DNA of 64,000 bases. Source: Desulfobacter hydrogenophilus. GTDB taxonomy: Bacteria > Desulfobacterota > Desulfobacteria > Desulfobacterales > Desulfobacteraceae. Under the pieces are notes generated by a model, which saw nothing but the letters and a program-made list of their open reading frames with translations, made no database searches and had not been told where the DNA came from. Made by a program: the position numbers and the translations under genes. The stretch covers positions 3,412,501 through 3,476,500 of the forward strand of contig NZ_CP036313.1 in assembly GCF_004319545.1 (NCBI RefSeq), in the 5' to 3' direction. Positions within the stretch are counted from its first letter, which is position 1. Every line of letters begins with the position of its first letter. Below are positions 56,249 through 64,000 of the stretch, piece by piece.

Positions 56249-57625
56249 ATGCTGCTTCGACATACACCCAAAGAGATTAAAGAAAGAAAAGTCCTGTCTG
56301 TTAACCCGGCGAAGACCTGCCAGCCCATCGGGGCCATGTACGCAGGCTTAGGGATCCATGGCTGCCTGCCTCACAGTCATGGTTCCCAGGGCTGCTGCGC
56401 CTATCACAGGTCCGCGCTGACCCGTCATTACCGTGAACCCATTATGGCGGCCACCTCCTCCTTTACTGAAGGGGCATCGGTATTCGGTGGCCAGGCCAAC
56501 CTGCTTCAGGCCCTTCTAACCATCTTCACCACGTATAAGCCGGACGTGGTTGCGGTGCACACCACCTGTCTGTCGGAAACCATTGGCGACGACGTGAACC
56601 AGATTGTCAAGAAGGCCTATAAAGACGGCACAATCCCCGAAGGCAAGTATGTTGTCCATACATCCACCCCATCCTATGTGGGATCCCATGTCACAGGTTT
56701 TTCCAACATGGTTAAGTCTATGGCCCTCCAGCTTGCTGAAAAGACCGGCAAATCCAACGGGAAAGTCAACATTGTGCCCGGATTTGTGGAGCCTTCGGAT
56801 ATGGCTGAAATGAAGCGGATCGCTGCGATGTTGGGCATTGAATCCATCCTCTTCCCGGACACCTCGGGTATTTTGAACGGCCCTATGACCGGCAAATTCA
56901 ATATGTACCCCAAGGGCGGCGTTTCCATCGAAGAATTGAAGAGTATCGGCGACAGTATCGGCTCCATCGGGCTGGGCGCCTGGGCCTCGGCAGATCCGGT
57001 CAGAGCGATTGACTCTCAGTTCAAGGTCCCCTGCCAGGTGCAGGATCTGCCCATCGGCCTTTTGGCCACAGACCGGTTTGTTGATGCCCTGCGCACCGCA
57101 GCCGGCGTCTCGGTACCCGATACCATTAACCAGGAACGCGGCCAGCTTTTAGATGTGATCTCAGACATGCAGCCCCACCTGTACGGCAAAAAGGTGGCCA
57201 TTGCCGGAGACCCGGATCAGGTCATCGCCCTGACCGAATTTCTGGTGACCATCGGCATGAAACCGGTTCACATCGTTACCGGCACCCCGGGCAAGGCCTT
57301 TACCAAGCGGATCAAGGAAGTTACGGCCCGGTTCGGAGACGAGATCAACGTCAAGAGTCCAAGCGACCTGTTCCACCTGCATCAGTTGATCAAAAACGAA
57401 CCTGTGGACCTGCTCATCTGCAATACCTACGGCAAGTACATTGCCCGGGACGAGGACATTCCGTTTGTACGCCACGGATTCCCCATTCTGGACCGGGTCG
57501 GTCACTCCTACTTTCCCACCGTGGGATACAAAGGCGGGTTGCATTTCCTGGAAAAGATTTTGGGTGCCCTGATGGACCGCACGGACCGGGATGCACCGGA
57601 AGAACGTTTTGAACTGGTAGAGTAA
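56249..57625 (+). CDS. nifK: Nitrogenase molybdenum-iron protein beta chain
   Basis: The product has 458 residues, the same short form as in Clostridium, without the longer N-terminus of Azotobacter. P-cluster ligands are in KTCQPIGAMYAGLG, HGSQGCCAYHRSALTRHY and TTCLSETIGDDVNQI. It pairs with NifD to form the MoFe tetramer. It has its own AGGAG site and follows the repeat array. Confidence 0.97.
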   Translation: MLLRHTPKEIKERKVLSVNPAKTCQPIGAMYAGLGIHGCLPHSHGSQGCCAYHRSALTRHYREPIMAATSSFTEGASVFGGQANLLQALLTIFTTYKPDVVAVHTTCLSETIGDDVNQIVKKAYKDGTIPEGKYVVHTSTPSYVGSHVTGFSNMVKSMALQLAEKTGKSNGKVNIVPGFVEPSDMAEMKRIAAMLGIESILFPDTSGILNGPMTGKFNMYPKGGVSIEELKSIGDSIGSIGLGAWASADPVRAIDSQFKVPCQVQDLPIGLLATDRFVDALRTAAGVSVPDTINQERGQLLDVISDMQPHLYGKKVAIAGDPDQVIALTEFLVTIGMKPVHIVTGTPGKAFTKRIKEVTARFGDEINVKSPSDLFHLHQLIKNEPVDLLICNTYGKYIARDEDIPFVRHGFPILDRVGHSYFPTVGYKGGLHFLEKILGALMDRTDRDAPEERFELVE

Positions 57626-57654
57626 ATGACAGCAGTAAGTAAAGGATAAATAAA

Positions 57655-59031
57655 ATGACCTCCATATCGGTACTCAAACAGCGGGAAAACCAGATCTACC
57701 AGAAGGGTAACCAGCCCTTTAAGATGGAATGTGAAACCAAGAGTCTGGCCGGCGCAGTCAGTCAGCGGGCCTGTGTATTCTGCGGCTCAAGGGTGGTGCT
57801 TTATCCCATCGCCGATGCCTTGCATCTGATTCACGGCCCCATCGGGTGTGCCTCCTATACCTGGGATATCAGAGGGGCCCAGTCTTCGGGCCCGGAGCTT
57901 CACCGGATGAGTTTTTCAACGGACCTGTCAGAGACCGATATTATCTATGGCGGAGAAAAAAAGCTGAAAAAGGCATTGCTGGAGCTGATTGAAAAATATT
58001 CGCCCAAAGCCGCCTTTATCTATTGTACGTGCATTGTGGGCATTATTGGTGATGACGTGGACGCGATCTGCCGCCAGGTGGAAGATCAGACCGGTATCCC
58101 TGTCATCGCTGTCCACTCCGAAGGATTTAAAGGCACCAAAAAAGACGGGTACAAGGCCGCCTGCGACGCCTTGTTCAGTCTGATCGAAAGAAATAAGGCC
58201 CCCCGGGTTACCCTTCCGGATTCCATCAATATTCTGGGTGAATTTAATATTGGCGGAGAGACATGGATCATAAAAAAATATTATGAATCCATGGGGGTCA
58301 AGGTGGTCTCTGTCATTACAGGTGACGGCCGGGTGGAAGAGGTCCAGCAGGCACGCAATGCCGCCCTGAACGTGGTCCAGTGTTCAGGGTCGGTTATCCA
58401 CCTGGCAAAGCAGATGGAGAAAGACTACGGCATCCCTTATATACGGGTTTCCTATTTCGGCATTGAAGATACCTCGGATGCCCTGTACCAGGTGGCCGTG
58501 TTTTTTGACAAAAACCCCGAAATTCTTAAAAAAACCCAGGACATGATCAGAAAGGAAGTCCAGGCCATTGTCCCCCGCCTGGAAACCATGAAAAAAGACC
58601 TTGAAGGTAAAAAAGCCGCCATCTACGTAGGCGGCGCGTTCAAGGCATTTTCCATGATCAAGGCATTAAAAACCCTTGGCATGGAAGTGGTCCTGGCCGG
58701 ATCCCAGACCGGTACCCAGGAAGATTATGAAGTGCTCAGGCAGATGTGTAACGAAGGCACCGTGATTTTAGACGACTCAAACCCGCTGGAGCTGGCCAAG
58801 TATTCCGTTGAAAAGGACGCAGACCTGTTCATCGGCGGGGTTAAGGAACGCCCCATTGCCTATAAGATGGGCATCGGGTTCTGCGACCATAACCATGAAC
58901 GCAAAATTCCGTTGGTGGGATTTGAAGGCATGGTCAATTTTGCAAAAGAAGTACATGGAACCGTTACAAGCCCGGTATGGGATCTTGTACCCAGGCGGCA
59001 GAAACCGGCCGGAAAGGAAGGTGCGATATGA
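57655..59031 (+). CDS. nifE: FeMo-cofactor scaffold protein NifE
   Basis: A 458-residue NifD relative. It has RACVFCGSRVVLYPIADALHLIHGPIGCASYTWDIRGA and CTCIVGIIGDDVDAI, the cluster ligands of NifE, and no FeMo-co Cys/His pair of NifD type. NifEN is the scaffold on which the NifB cofactor matures to FeMo-co. Its stop overlaps nifN by four bases. Confidence 0.96.
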   Translation: MTSISVLKQRENQIYQKGNQPFKMECETKSLAGAVSQRACVFCGSRVVLYPIADALHLIHGPIGCASYTWDIRGAQSSGPELHRMSFSTDLSETDIIYGGEKKLKKALLELIEKYSPKAAFIYCTCIVGIIGDDVDAICRQVEDQTGIPVIAVHSEGFKGTKKDGYKAACDALFSLIERNKAPRVTLPDSINILGEFNIGGETWIIKKYYESMGVKVVSVITGDGRVEEVQQARNAALNVVQCSGSVIHLAKQMEKDYGIPYIRVSYFGIEDTSDALYQVAVFFDKNPEILKKTQDMIRKEVQAIVPRLETMKKDLEGKKAAIYVGGAFKAFSMIKALKTLGMEVVLAGSQTGTQEDYEVLRQMCNEGTVILDDSNPLELAKYSVEKDADLFIGGVKERPIAYKMGIGFCDHNHERKIPLVGFEGMVNFAKEVHGTVTSPVWDLVPRRQKPAGKEGAI

Positions 59032-60437
59032 CCCTGAAAAAACATAAAGATACACCATCATACACCGCGACCCAGAATGCATGCAAAATGTGCACACCCC
59101 TGGGGGCCACCCTGGTGTTCCAGGGAATTGAGGGCTGTGTGCCCCTGCTTCACGGCTCCCAGGGGTGCTCCACCTATATGCGGCGCTACCTGATCTCCCA
59201 TTTCAAGGAGCCGGTGGATATTGCCTCATCCAACTTCACCGAGGAAACCGCCGTATTCGGCGGCGGGGCCAACCTGAAACTGGCCATTGAAAACGTGGCA
59301 CGCCAGTATGCTCCGTCCATGATCGGGATCGCCACCACCTGCCTGTCCGAAACCATTGGTGATGATGTCCAGTTAATTTTAAACAGCATGGACAATCATA
59401 TAAACGGTACGGCCCTGGTCCATGTTTCCACACCGGCTTACAGCGGCACCCATGTGGACGGATTTCACGGTGCCGTGGCCGCTGTTGTGGACCGCTTCAA
59501 CCCGGTGGGCAAGAGAATCGTTTACCGGCCCAAGAAAAAGAAAAAAATCAATCTGTTTCCCGGCATGCTTTCCAACGAAGATCTGCGGCATTTAAAAGAT
59601 ATTTTTGAGGATTTTCATACCCCTGTCACCATTCTGCCCGATTATTCCGAACGGCTGGAAGGACCGTCATGGGAGGAATATCAGGCCATCCAGAAAGGTG
59701 GCACGTCCATTTCGGCCATTGAAAAGATGAATGTGGCCGTCCACACCCTGGAGTTTGGTGCCGTGCTGGCGCTGACTGCAGAAATGGGCCAGAAAACCGC
59801 GGGAGACATTTTAAGCAAACGCTTTGGTGTTCCCTGCACACGCCTTCCCATCCCTATCGGGGTAAAAGCCACGGATCGTTTTCTGGATACCCTGTCCCAG
59901 ATTTCGGGCAGGCCCGTGCCTGAAAAGTATAGAAAAGAGAAATGGCGGCTGGTGGATGCCTATGTGGACGGCAATAAATATGTAGCGAAAAAACGGGCCC
60001 TGATTTACGGCGAAGAGGATTTTGTCGTGTCCATGGCCGGCTTTCTTGCCGAAGTGGGTATTATACCCGTGCTCTGCGCATCCGGCGGCAAAAGCAAAAC
60101 ATTTAAAAAAGCCCTTGAAGATACCCTGCCCGAAACCCTCATTGACCAGGTTGTCATCCAGAATGACATGGATTTTACCTGCATGGAAGAAACTGCCGCA
60201 GCCATGCCCGAAGACCTGCGGCCTGAAATTATCATCGGCAACTCCAAGGGATATGCCATGGCAAGACGGCTGAAAATTCCATTGGTAAGGGTGGGGTTTC
60301 CCATCCACGACCGGGTGGGCGGCCCGCGCATCCTGCACGTTGGCTACAAAGGGGCCCAGCAATTGTTTGACAATATCGTCAATACAATTCTTACGGCAAA
60401 ACAGACCGAATCCAGAATCGGATACTCATATATGTAA
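59028..60437 (+). CDS. nifN: FeMo-cofactor scaffold protein NifN
   Basis: The start at ATG 59028 overlaps the nifE stop codon (ATGA) and has GGAAGG upstream; the frame is open further upstream inside nifE. The product has 469 residues with ACKMCTPLGATLVFQGIEGC, LLHGSQGCSTYMRRYLISHF and TTCLSETIGDDV, the NifK-like pattern of NifN. It forms the heterotetramer with NifE. Confidence 0.96.
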   Translation: MTLKKHKDTPSYTATQNACKMCTPLGATLVFQGIEGCVPLLHGSQGCSTYMRRYLISHFKEPVDIASSNFTEETAVFGGGANLKLAIENVARQYAPSMIGIATTCLSETIGDDVQLILNSMDNHINGTALVHVSTPAYSGTHVDGFHGAVAAVVDRFNPVGKRIVYRPKKKKKINLFPGMLSNEDLRHLKDIFEDFHTPVTILPDYSERLEGPSWEEYQAIQKGGTSISAIEKMNVAVHTLEFGAVLALTAEMGQKTAGDILSKRFGVPCTRLPIPIGVKATDRFLDTLSQISGRPVPEKYRKEKWRLVDAYVDGNKYVAKKRALIYGEEDFVVSMAGFLAEVGIIPVLCASGGKSKTFKKALEDTLPETLIDQVVIQNDMDFTCMEETAAAMPEDLRPEIIIGNSKGYAMARRLKIPLVRVGFPIHDRVGGPRILHVGYKGAQQLFDNIVNTILTAKQTESRIGYSYM

Positions 60438-60466
60438 CTCGATCATTGAGTGTAAGGAAAATTAAA

Positions 60467-61786
60467 ATGAACATAGATAACCACCCCTGTTTTAATAAAA
60501 AATCCTGCAAGGATTTCGGTCGTGTCCACCTCCCGGTTGCACCGGCCTGTAATATCCAGTGCAATTTCTGCAACAGAAAGTTTGACTGTGTCAATGAAAG
60601 CCGCCCCGGGGTGACCTCCTCCATTTTGAGCCCGGACCAGGCCATGGCCTACCTGGCAGATGTGGTTGAGGCCAAACCCAACACCTCTGTGGTGGGCATT
60701 GCAGGCCCGGGTGATCCCTTTGCCAACGGCGACAAAACCATGGAAACCTTGACCCGGGTGCGTGCCACTTATCCGGAAATGCTCTTGTGCGTGGCCACCA
60801 ACGGCATGAACATCCATCCTTATCTGGATGAACTCAAAGCCATCAATACCACCCATGTAAGCATCACCATTAATGCGGTGGACCCAGACATCGGCGCCAA
60901 GATTTATTCATGGGTCAGGGACGGCAAACGGTCCGTGGGCCCGGCCCAGGGCGCAGAACTGCTTTTAGAACGCCAGCTTGCCGCCGTCAAAGGCCTTAAA
61001 GAACGCAATATTATGGTTAAGGTCAACTCCATTCTTTTGCCCGGCATCAATGAAGACCATATGGTAGACGTGGCAGAAAAAATGGGTGAAATGGGTGTGG
61101 ATATCTTCAACTGCATGCCTTATTTTCCCACCAAGGGCGCAAATTTTGAGGACATGGAAGAACCGGGTAAAGATCTGGTCAATACAATTAGAAAAGCAGC
61201 CAAGGTCTTTGTCCCCCAGATGACCCATTGCAAACGCTGCCGGGCCGATGCCGTGGGCCTGCTGGACGATCCCCTGAATCAGAAACTCATGGATCGACTG
61301 ACCTACCACGCCACGGCACCCATCCCTTTATCCAGTGCACCCAAGTATTGCCACGAAGCGCCCGTTGAGGAAGATGTCTATGCGTTCAACTCTTTCGTCC
61401 CACGGCCCTATGTGGCCCTGGCCACCCGGGAAGGTGCGTTGATTAATCAGCACCTGGGTGAGGCCACACAGTTACACGTCTATGACTTAAATCAGGAAAC
61501 CCCGACACTTGTGGAAACAAGGAACTTGCCTAAAACCGGCGGCGGGGATCTCAGATGGCAGAATCTGGCCCGGACCATTAAAGATTGCCACACCATTCTT
61601 GTGTCCGGCGTCGGGGAAACCCCTAAAAAAATTCTGGGCACCATGGGATTTACCATCCATGAGGTCAACGGCATGATTGATCTTGTCCTCATGGCTTTGA
61701 AAAAAGGGGAGTCGTTAAAGCATTTGGTTGTCCGGGCACAGACTTCCTGCGGGGAGTGCCGGGGAACCGGCACCGGTTGTATGTAG
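60467..61786 (+). CDS. nifB: Radical SAM protein NifB with NifX-like C-terminal domain
   Basis: The ATG at 60467 follows AAGGAA; a TTG at 60446 is in frame but less likely. The 439-residue product has the radical SAM motif APACNIQCNFCNRKFDC (CxxxCxxC) and FNCMPYFPTKGANFE. From about residue 305 to the end is a NifX-like domain (VALATREGALINQHLGEAT, then NGMIDLVLMAL), ending in CGECRGTGTGC. NifB builds the 8Fe-9S-C core of FeMo-co. It is the form fused to a NifX-like domain. Confidence 0.97.
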   Translation: MNIDNHPCFNKKSCKDFGRVHLPVAPACNIQCNFCNRKFDCVNESRPGVTSSILSPDQAMAYLADVVEAKPNTSVVGIAGPGDPFANGDKTMETLTRVRATYPEMLLCVATNGMNIHPYLDELKAINTTHVSITINAVDPDIGAKIYSWVRDGKRSVGPAQGAELLLERQLAAVKGLKERNIMVKVNSILLPGINEDHMVDVAEKMGEMGVDIFNCMPYFPTKGANFEDMEEPGKDLVNTIRKAAKVFVPQMTHCKRCRADAVGLLDDPLNQKLMDRLTYHATAPIPLSSAPKYCHEAPVEEDVYAFNSFVPRPYVALATREGALINQHLGEATQLHVYDLNQETPTLVETRNLPKTGGGDLRWQNLARTIKDCHTILVSGVGETPKKILGTMGFTIHEVNGMIDLVLMALKKGESLKHLVVRAQTSCGECRGTGTGCM

Positions 61787-61854
61787 CTTATGTTTGATCC
61801 AAACCCCATTTAAGCGACACTAATTAACAGAATAAAATTTTGAAGGATAAAAAA

Positions 61855-62160
61855 ATGAATAAACCTGCAAAACACATCCTCGTATGCTCAAGTTTTCGTC
61901 CCAGTGGAGAACCCAAAGGCAAATGCCACAGAAAAGGGTCCGGGGATTTCATGGCCTATATTGAAAATGAAGTGATTGACAGGGGCCTTGAAGAGGTACT
62001 GATCTCTTCCACCTGCTGTCTGAAACAGTGTGATGACGGCCCTGTCATGGTAATTTATCCGGATAATATCTGGTATGGGCACGTGGAGAACGAAGAGGCC
62101 ATTGACGCTATTTTAGATGCCATGGAAGACGGCGAGATTGCAGAGGACTACGTACTGTAA
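61855..62160 (+). CDS. Thioredoxin-like [2Fe-2S] ferredoxin
   Basis: The 101-residue product from the ATG at 61855 has a thioredoxin-like [2Fe-2S] fold: HILVCSSFRP, then a second Cys in KGKCHRKG, and STCCLKQCDDGPVMVIYPDNIWYG near residue 60. It stands between nifB and nifV, where a ferredoxin is often found. It may feed electrons to NifB or NifH; that role is inferred from its place. Its stop overlaps the nifV start (TAATG). Confidence 0.9.
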   Translation: MNKPAKHILVCSSFRPSGEPKGKCHRKGSGDFMAYIENEVIDRGLEEVLISSTCCLKQCDDGPVMVIYPDNIWYGHVENEEAIDAILDAMEDGEIAEDYVL

Positions 62161-63305
62161 TGAAAACCCATGATGTGCGGGTCTGGATGGTAGACACCAC
62201 CCTTCGGGACGGGGAACAGGCCCCGGGTGTCTTTTTCAGGCCCCTGGAAAAACTGACCATTGCACGTCAGCTTGCCGAATGCGGGGTTGACGAGATTGAA
62301 GTGGGCATCCCTGCCATGGGCGAGTTTGCATGCCGGGAAATTAAAGCCATTGCCCAGCTGAACCTGTCCAGCATGCTCACCTGCTGGTGCAGGGCGGTCA
62401 AAAAAGATATTGAACTGGCCGTGGGCTGCAACACCCCCGGGGTGCATATCAGTTTTCCCACGTCATCCATTCTGCTCAAGACCTTTGAAAAAAATGAGAA
62501 TTGGGTGCTTGAGACCCTGGATGACACCGTTCGGTTCGCAAGACACTATTTTGACCAGGTATCCGTGGGCGCCCAGGATGCCACCCGCACAGACATGGAT
62601 TTTCTTTTACGGTTCTGCCAGGCAGCCATCGGATTAGGTGTTCACCGGGTGCGGCTTGCCGATACCGTGGGCATGATCACCCCGTCCGCACTCATGGATA
62701 TGGTGGAAACCCTTTTAATCCGGCTGCCCGGGCTGGCCCTTGAATTTCACGGACACAACGATCTTGGCATGGCCACGGCCAATGCCGTGTCTGCCGTGGA
62801 TGCCGGCGCCAAGGCCATCAGTGTCACGGTGAACGGACTTGGGGAGCGGGCAGGCAATGCCCGCCTTGAAGAAGCGGCCATGGCCCTGTTCGGTATTGGT
62901 GCCAAAAAAAGTAATATGCGCCTGTCAGGGCTTACCCGGCTATGCAATACAGTGGCAAGATTTTCAGGACAGCAGATCCATGCGGCCAAACCCATTGTGG
63001 GGTCCAGGATTTTTTCCCATGAGTCCGGCATCCACTGTGCCGGCCTGTTGAAAGATACACGATCCTATGAATTATATGATCCCAAACAGGTGGGCAGGAG
63101 TAACCCAAGACAGATGGTTTTAGGGGTGCACTCCGGCTCGGCCGCCATAAAATATGCCCTGGCCCACCGCAATATCAACATTGATGCAGATGCCGCCCAA
63201 CGGTTGCTGCCCCAGGTCCGGGCTGCGGCTGCCGCAGGAAACAAGCCCGTAACCCCGGAGCTGCTGGAGTCCATCTATCGCAGGACTTTGTGCATCGGGC
63301 ATTAG
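62160..63305 (+). CDS. nifV: Homocitrate synthase
   Basis: A 381-residue DRE-TIM metallolyase. It has DTTLRDGEQAPGVFFRPLEK, LADTVGMITP, LEFHGHNDLGMATANAVSAVDAGA and VNGLGERAGNARLEE, with HESGIHCAGLLKD late. It condenses acetyl-CoA and 2-oxoglutarate to homocitrate, the organic part of FeMo-co. Its place in the nif operon decides between NifV and the related LeuA. It is the last gene of the cluster. Confidence 0.95.
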   Translation: MKTHDVRVWMVDTTLRDGEQAPGVFFRPLEKLTIARQLAECGVDEIEVGIPAMGEFACREIKAIAQLNLSSMLTCWCRAVKKDIELAVGCNTPGVHISFPTSSILLKTFEKNENWVLETLDDTVRFARHYFDQVSVGAQDATRTDMDFLLRFCQAAIGLGVHRVRLADTVGMITPSALMDMVETLLIRLPGLALEFHGHNDLGMATANAVSAVDAGAKAISVTVNGLGERAGNARLEEAAMALFGIGAKKSNMRLSGLTRLCNTVARFSGQQIHAAKPIVGSRIFSHESGIHCAGLLKDTRSYELYDPKQVGRSNPRQMVLGVHSGSAAIKYALAHRNINIDADAAQRLLPQVRAAAAAGNKPVTPELLESIYRRTLCIGH

Positions 63306-63346
63306 AAATTATTAAGATGATGTCCTCGCTGGTATCCTAAAAAAAA

Positions 63347-63376
63347 CAGCAGGGCTTTTTTCAAAGATCCCTGCTG
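63347..63376 (-). terminator. Terminator for the minus-strand PEP-CTERM gene
   Basis: CAGCAGGG (63347-63354) and CCCTGCTG (63369-63376) form an eight-base-pair stem. On the minus strand it is followed by a run of eight T, so it stops the leftward gene. On the plus strand no T-run follows, but it may still slow the end of the nif transcript. Confidence 0.75.
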
Positions 63377-63401
63377 CTTATAAATTAAAATCTAAGTTCG
63401 T

Positions 63402-64000
63402 TTAAATCATTCTTCTGGTAATACCTGCAATTCCGATAAGGCCAAATCCAAAGAGAAGCATTGTTGCAGGTTCCGGGTTCTGGATAGTTGAAAAATCATC
63501 TAAGCCAAAGCCGTCACTTTGTGATGTTGTTGCCCAGGAAAGCGTGGAAAGGACTTCATCGTCGGCCCATGAAATACCAACAAAAAAACTTGTCTTATTC
63601 GCTTGATGAGAAAACTTGTAATTATTATTGGCATCATTGTTTACAAACATAGTGGTCGTATTATAATCAGCTGGGTCCTGGATATAAAAAAATAAGTTTG
63701 TCAATGACGTATCTGTAAGCGTCAATGTGAGCAGCGTAATATCTCCGGAGTCTAACCATTGACTTGCGCCTTCACTTGTTGTCATATTGTTGCGGTACCA
63801 GTCAGAGTCTCTGTCCTGAATAGAAAAATAAGCTTCATCAGACTTATGAGACCCCTTGAGGTTATTCTGAATATTATATGAAGAGGCCCCTTTGCCGATT
63901 TCGCCTCCAGCAGTGAATGTCCCCACGCCTGTATCTCTTTTTTCGGTATACCACCCCGCATCAATGTCTTCAAAATCCTCTAAAACATGAACAGAACCGT
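63402..64000 (-). CDS. PEP-CTERM sorting-domain protein, 5' end outside window
   Basis: The frame is open to the right edge, so the N-terminus and any signal peptide lie outside. About 199 residues are visible. Most of it is a secreted, Ser/Thr/Asn-rich domain (VHVLEDFEDIDAGWYTEK, then SDEAYFSIQDRDSDWY). The end has NPEPATMLLFGFGLIGIAGITRR: the PEP motif, a membrane segment and a basic tail. Such proteins are sorted to the outside by exosortase. The function of the main domain is unknown. Confidence 0.82.
   Translation of the reverse strand, partial: GSVHVLEDFEDIDAGWYTEKRDTGVGTFTAGGEIGKGASSYNIQNNLKGSHKSDEAYFSIQDRDSDWYRNNMTTSEGASQWLDSGDITLLTLTLTDTSLTNLFFYIQDPADYNTTTMFVNNDANNNYKFSHQANKTSFFVGISWADDEVLSTLSWATTSQSDGFGLDDFSTIQNPEPATMLLFGFGLIGIAGITRRMI

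Overview
The window looks like the chromosome of a strictly anaerobic, sulfate-reducing member of the Desulfobacterota, probably Desulfobacteraceae-like. This is inferred from gene content, not from a database search. The main pointers are an HdrA-MvhD-MetV-MetF methylenetetrahydrofolate reductase operon (Wood-Ljungdahl pathway), the wreck of a Tmc transmembrane redox complex (a system typical of sulfate reducers), a Clostridium/methanogen-like nif cluster with nifI1 and nifI2 between nifH and nifD, a PEP-CTERM protein, and DUF families common in this phylum.

Layout. 0-9.8 kb holds housekeeping genes: the end of nagZ, purM-tsaD (minus strand), hom-thrH-rfaE1, an initiator tRNA with a clear promoter and an integrase fragment beside it, a uracil-DNA-glycosylase-like protein, an FmdB zinc ribbon, a class IV aminotransferase, and an EI24 membrane protein next to a single-domain cereblon-like (CULT) protein. 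10.4-15.6 kb is the hdrA-mvhD-metV-metF operon, followed by an IscU-like scaffold gene. 16.5-19.2 kb is tmcD-tmcC-tmcB-tmcA, every gene of it broken by frameshifts, stops or deletions. 19.5-23.9 kb carries an acidic protein, an MBL hydrolase, a two-domain SpeD, SpeE, a GNAT and a DUF2156 protein. 23.9-25.8 kb (minus) holds an NlpC/P60 lipoprotein, a miniature flagellar-rod-like protein and an SprA-like HExxH protein.

26-38 kb is information processing and unknowns: hisB, dnaG-rpoD, a CAT tRNA, a Nif3-like protein and a coiled-coil zinc ribbon protein, RNase P RNA (rnpB), a protein with a C-terminal HPr domain next to ispD, a signal-less substrate-binding protein, and a large acidic protein with a repeated short motif. 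38.1-45.6 kb is a four-gene stress-kinase operon: prkA, a DUF444 (YeaH-like) gene, a spoVR-like gene and a second, divergent PrkA-like ATPase. 45.8-52.2 kb holds a CaCA exchanger and recJ (minus), then DUF4911-miaB-map-plsC. 52.6-63.3 kb is a compact nitrogen-fixation cluster, nifH-nifI1-nifI2-nifD-nifK-nifE-nifN-nifB-ferredoxin-nifV, behind a sigma-54-type promoter. A partial PEP-CTERM gene runs off the right edge.

The most unusual non-coding feature is a family of about 95-base, two-hairpin repeats that begins exactly at or next to the stop codon of the gene upstream: after the DUF444 gene, after nifD (a tandem array between nifD and nifK) and, as a diverged partial copy, after the minus-strand repeat-motif gene. 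Other points worth a second look are the decayed tmc locus, the HPr fusion, the tandem SpeD, the bacterial CULT protein and the paired PrkA ATPases.
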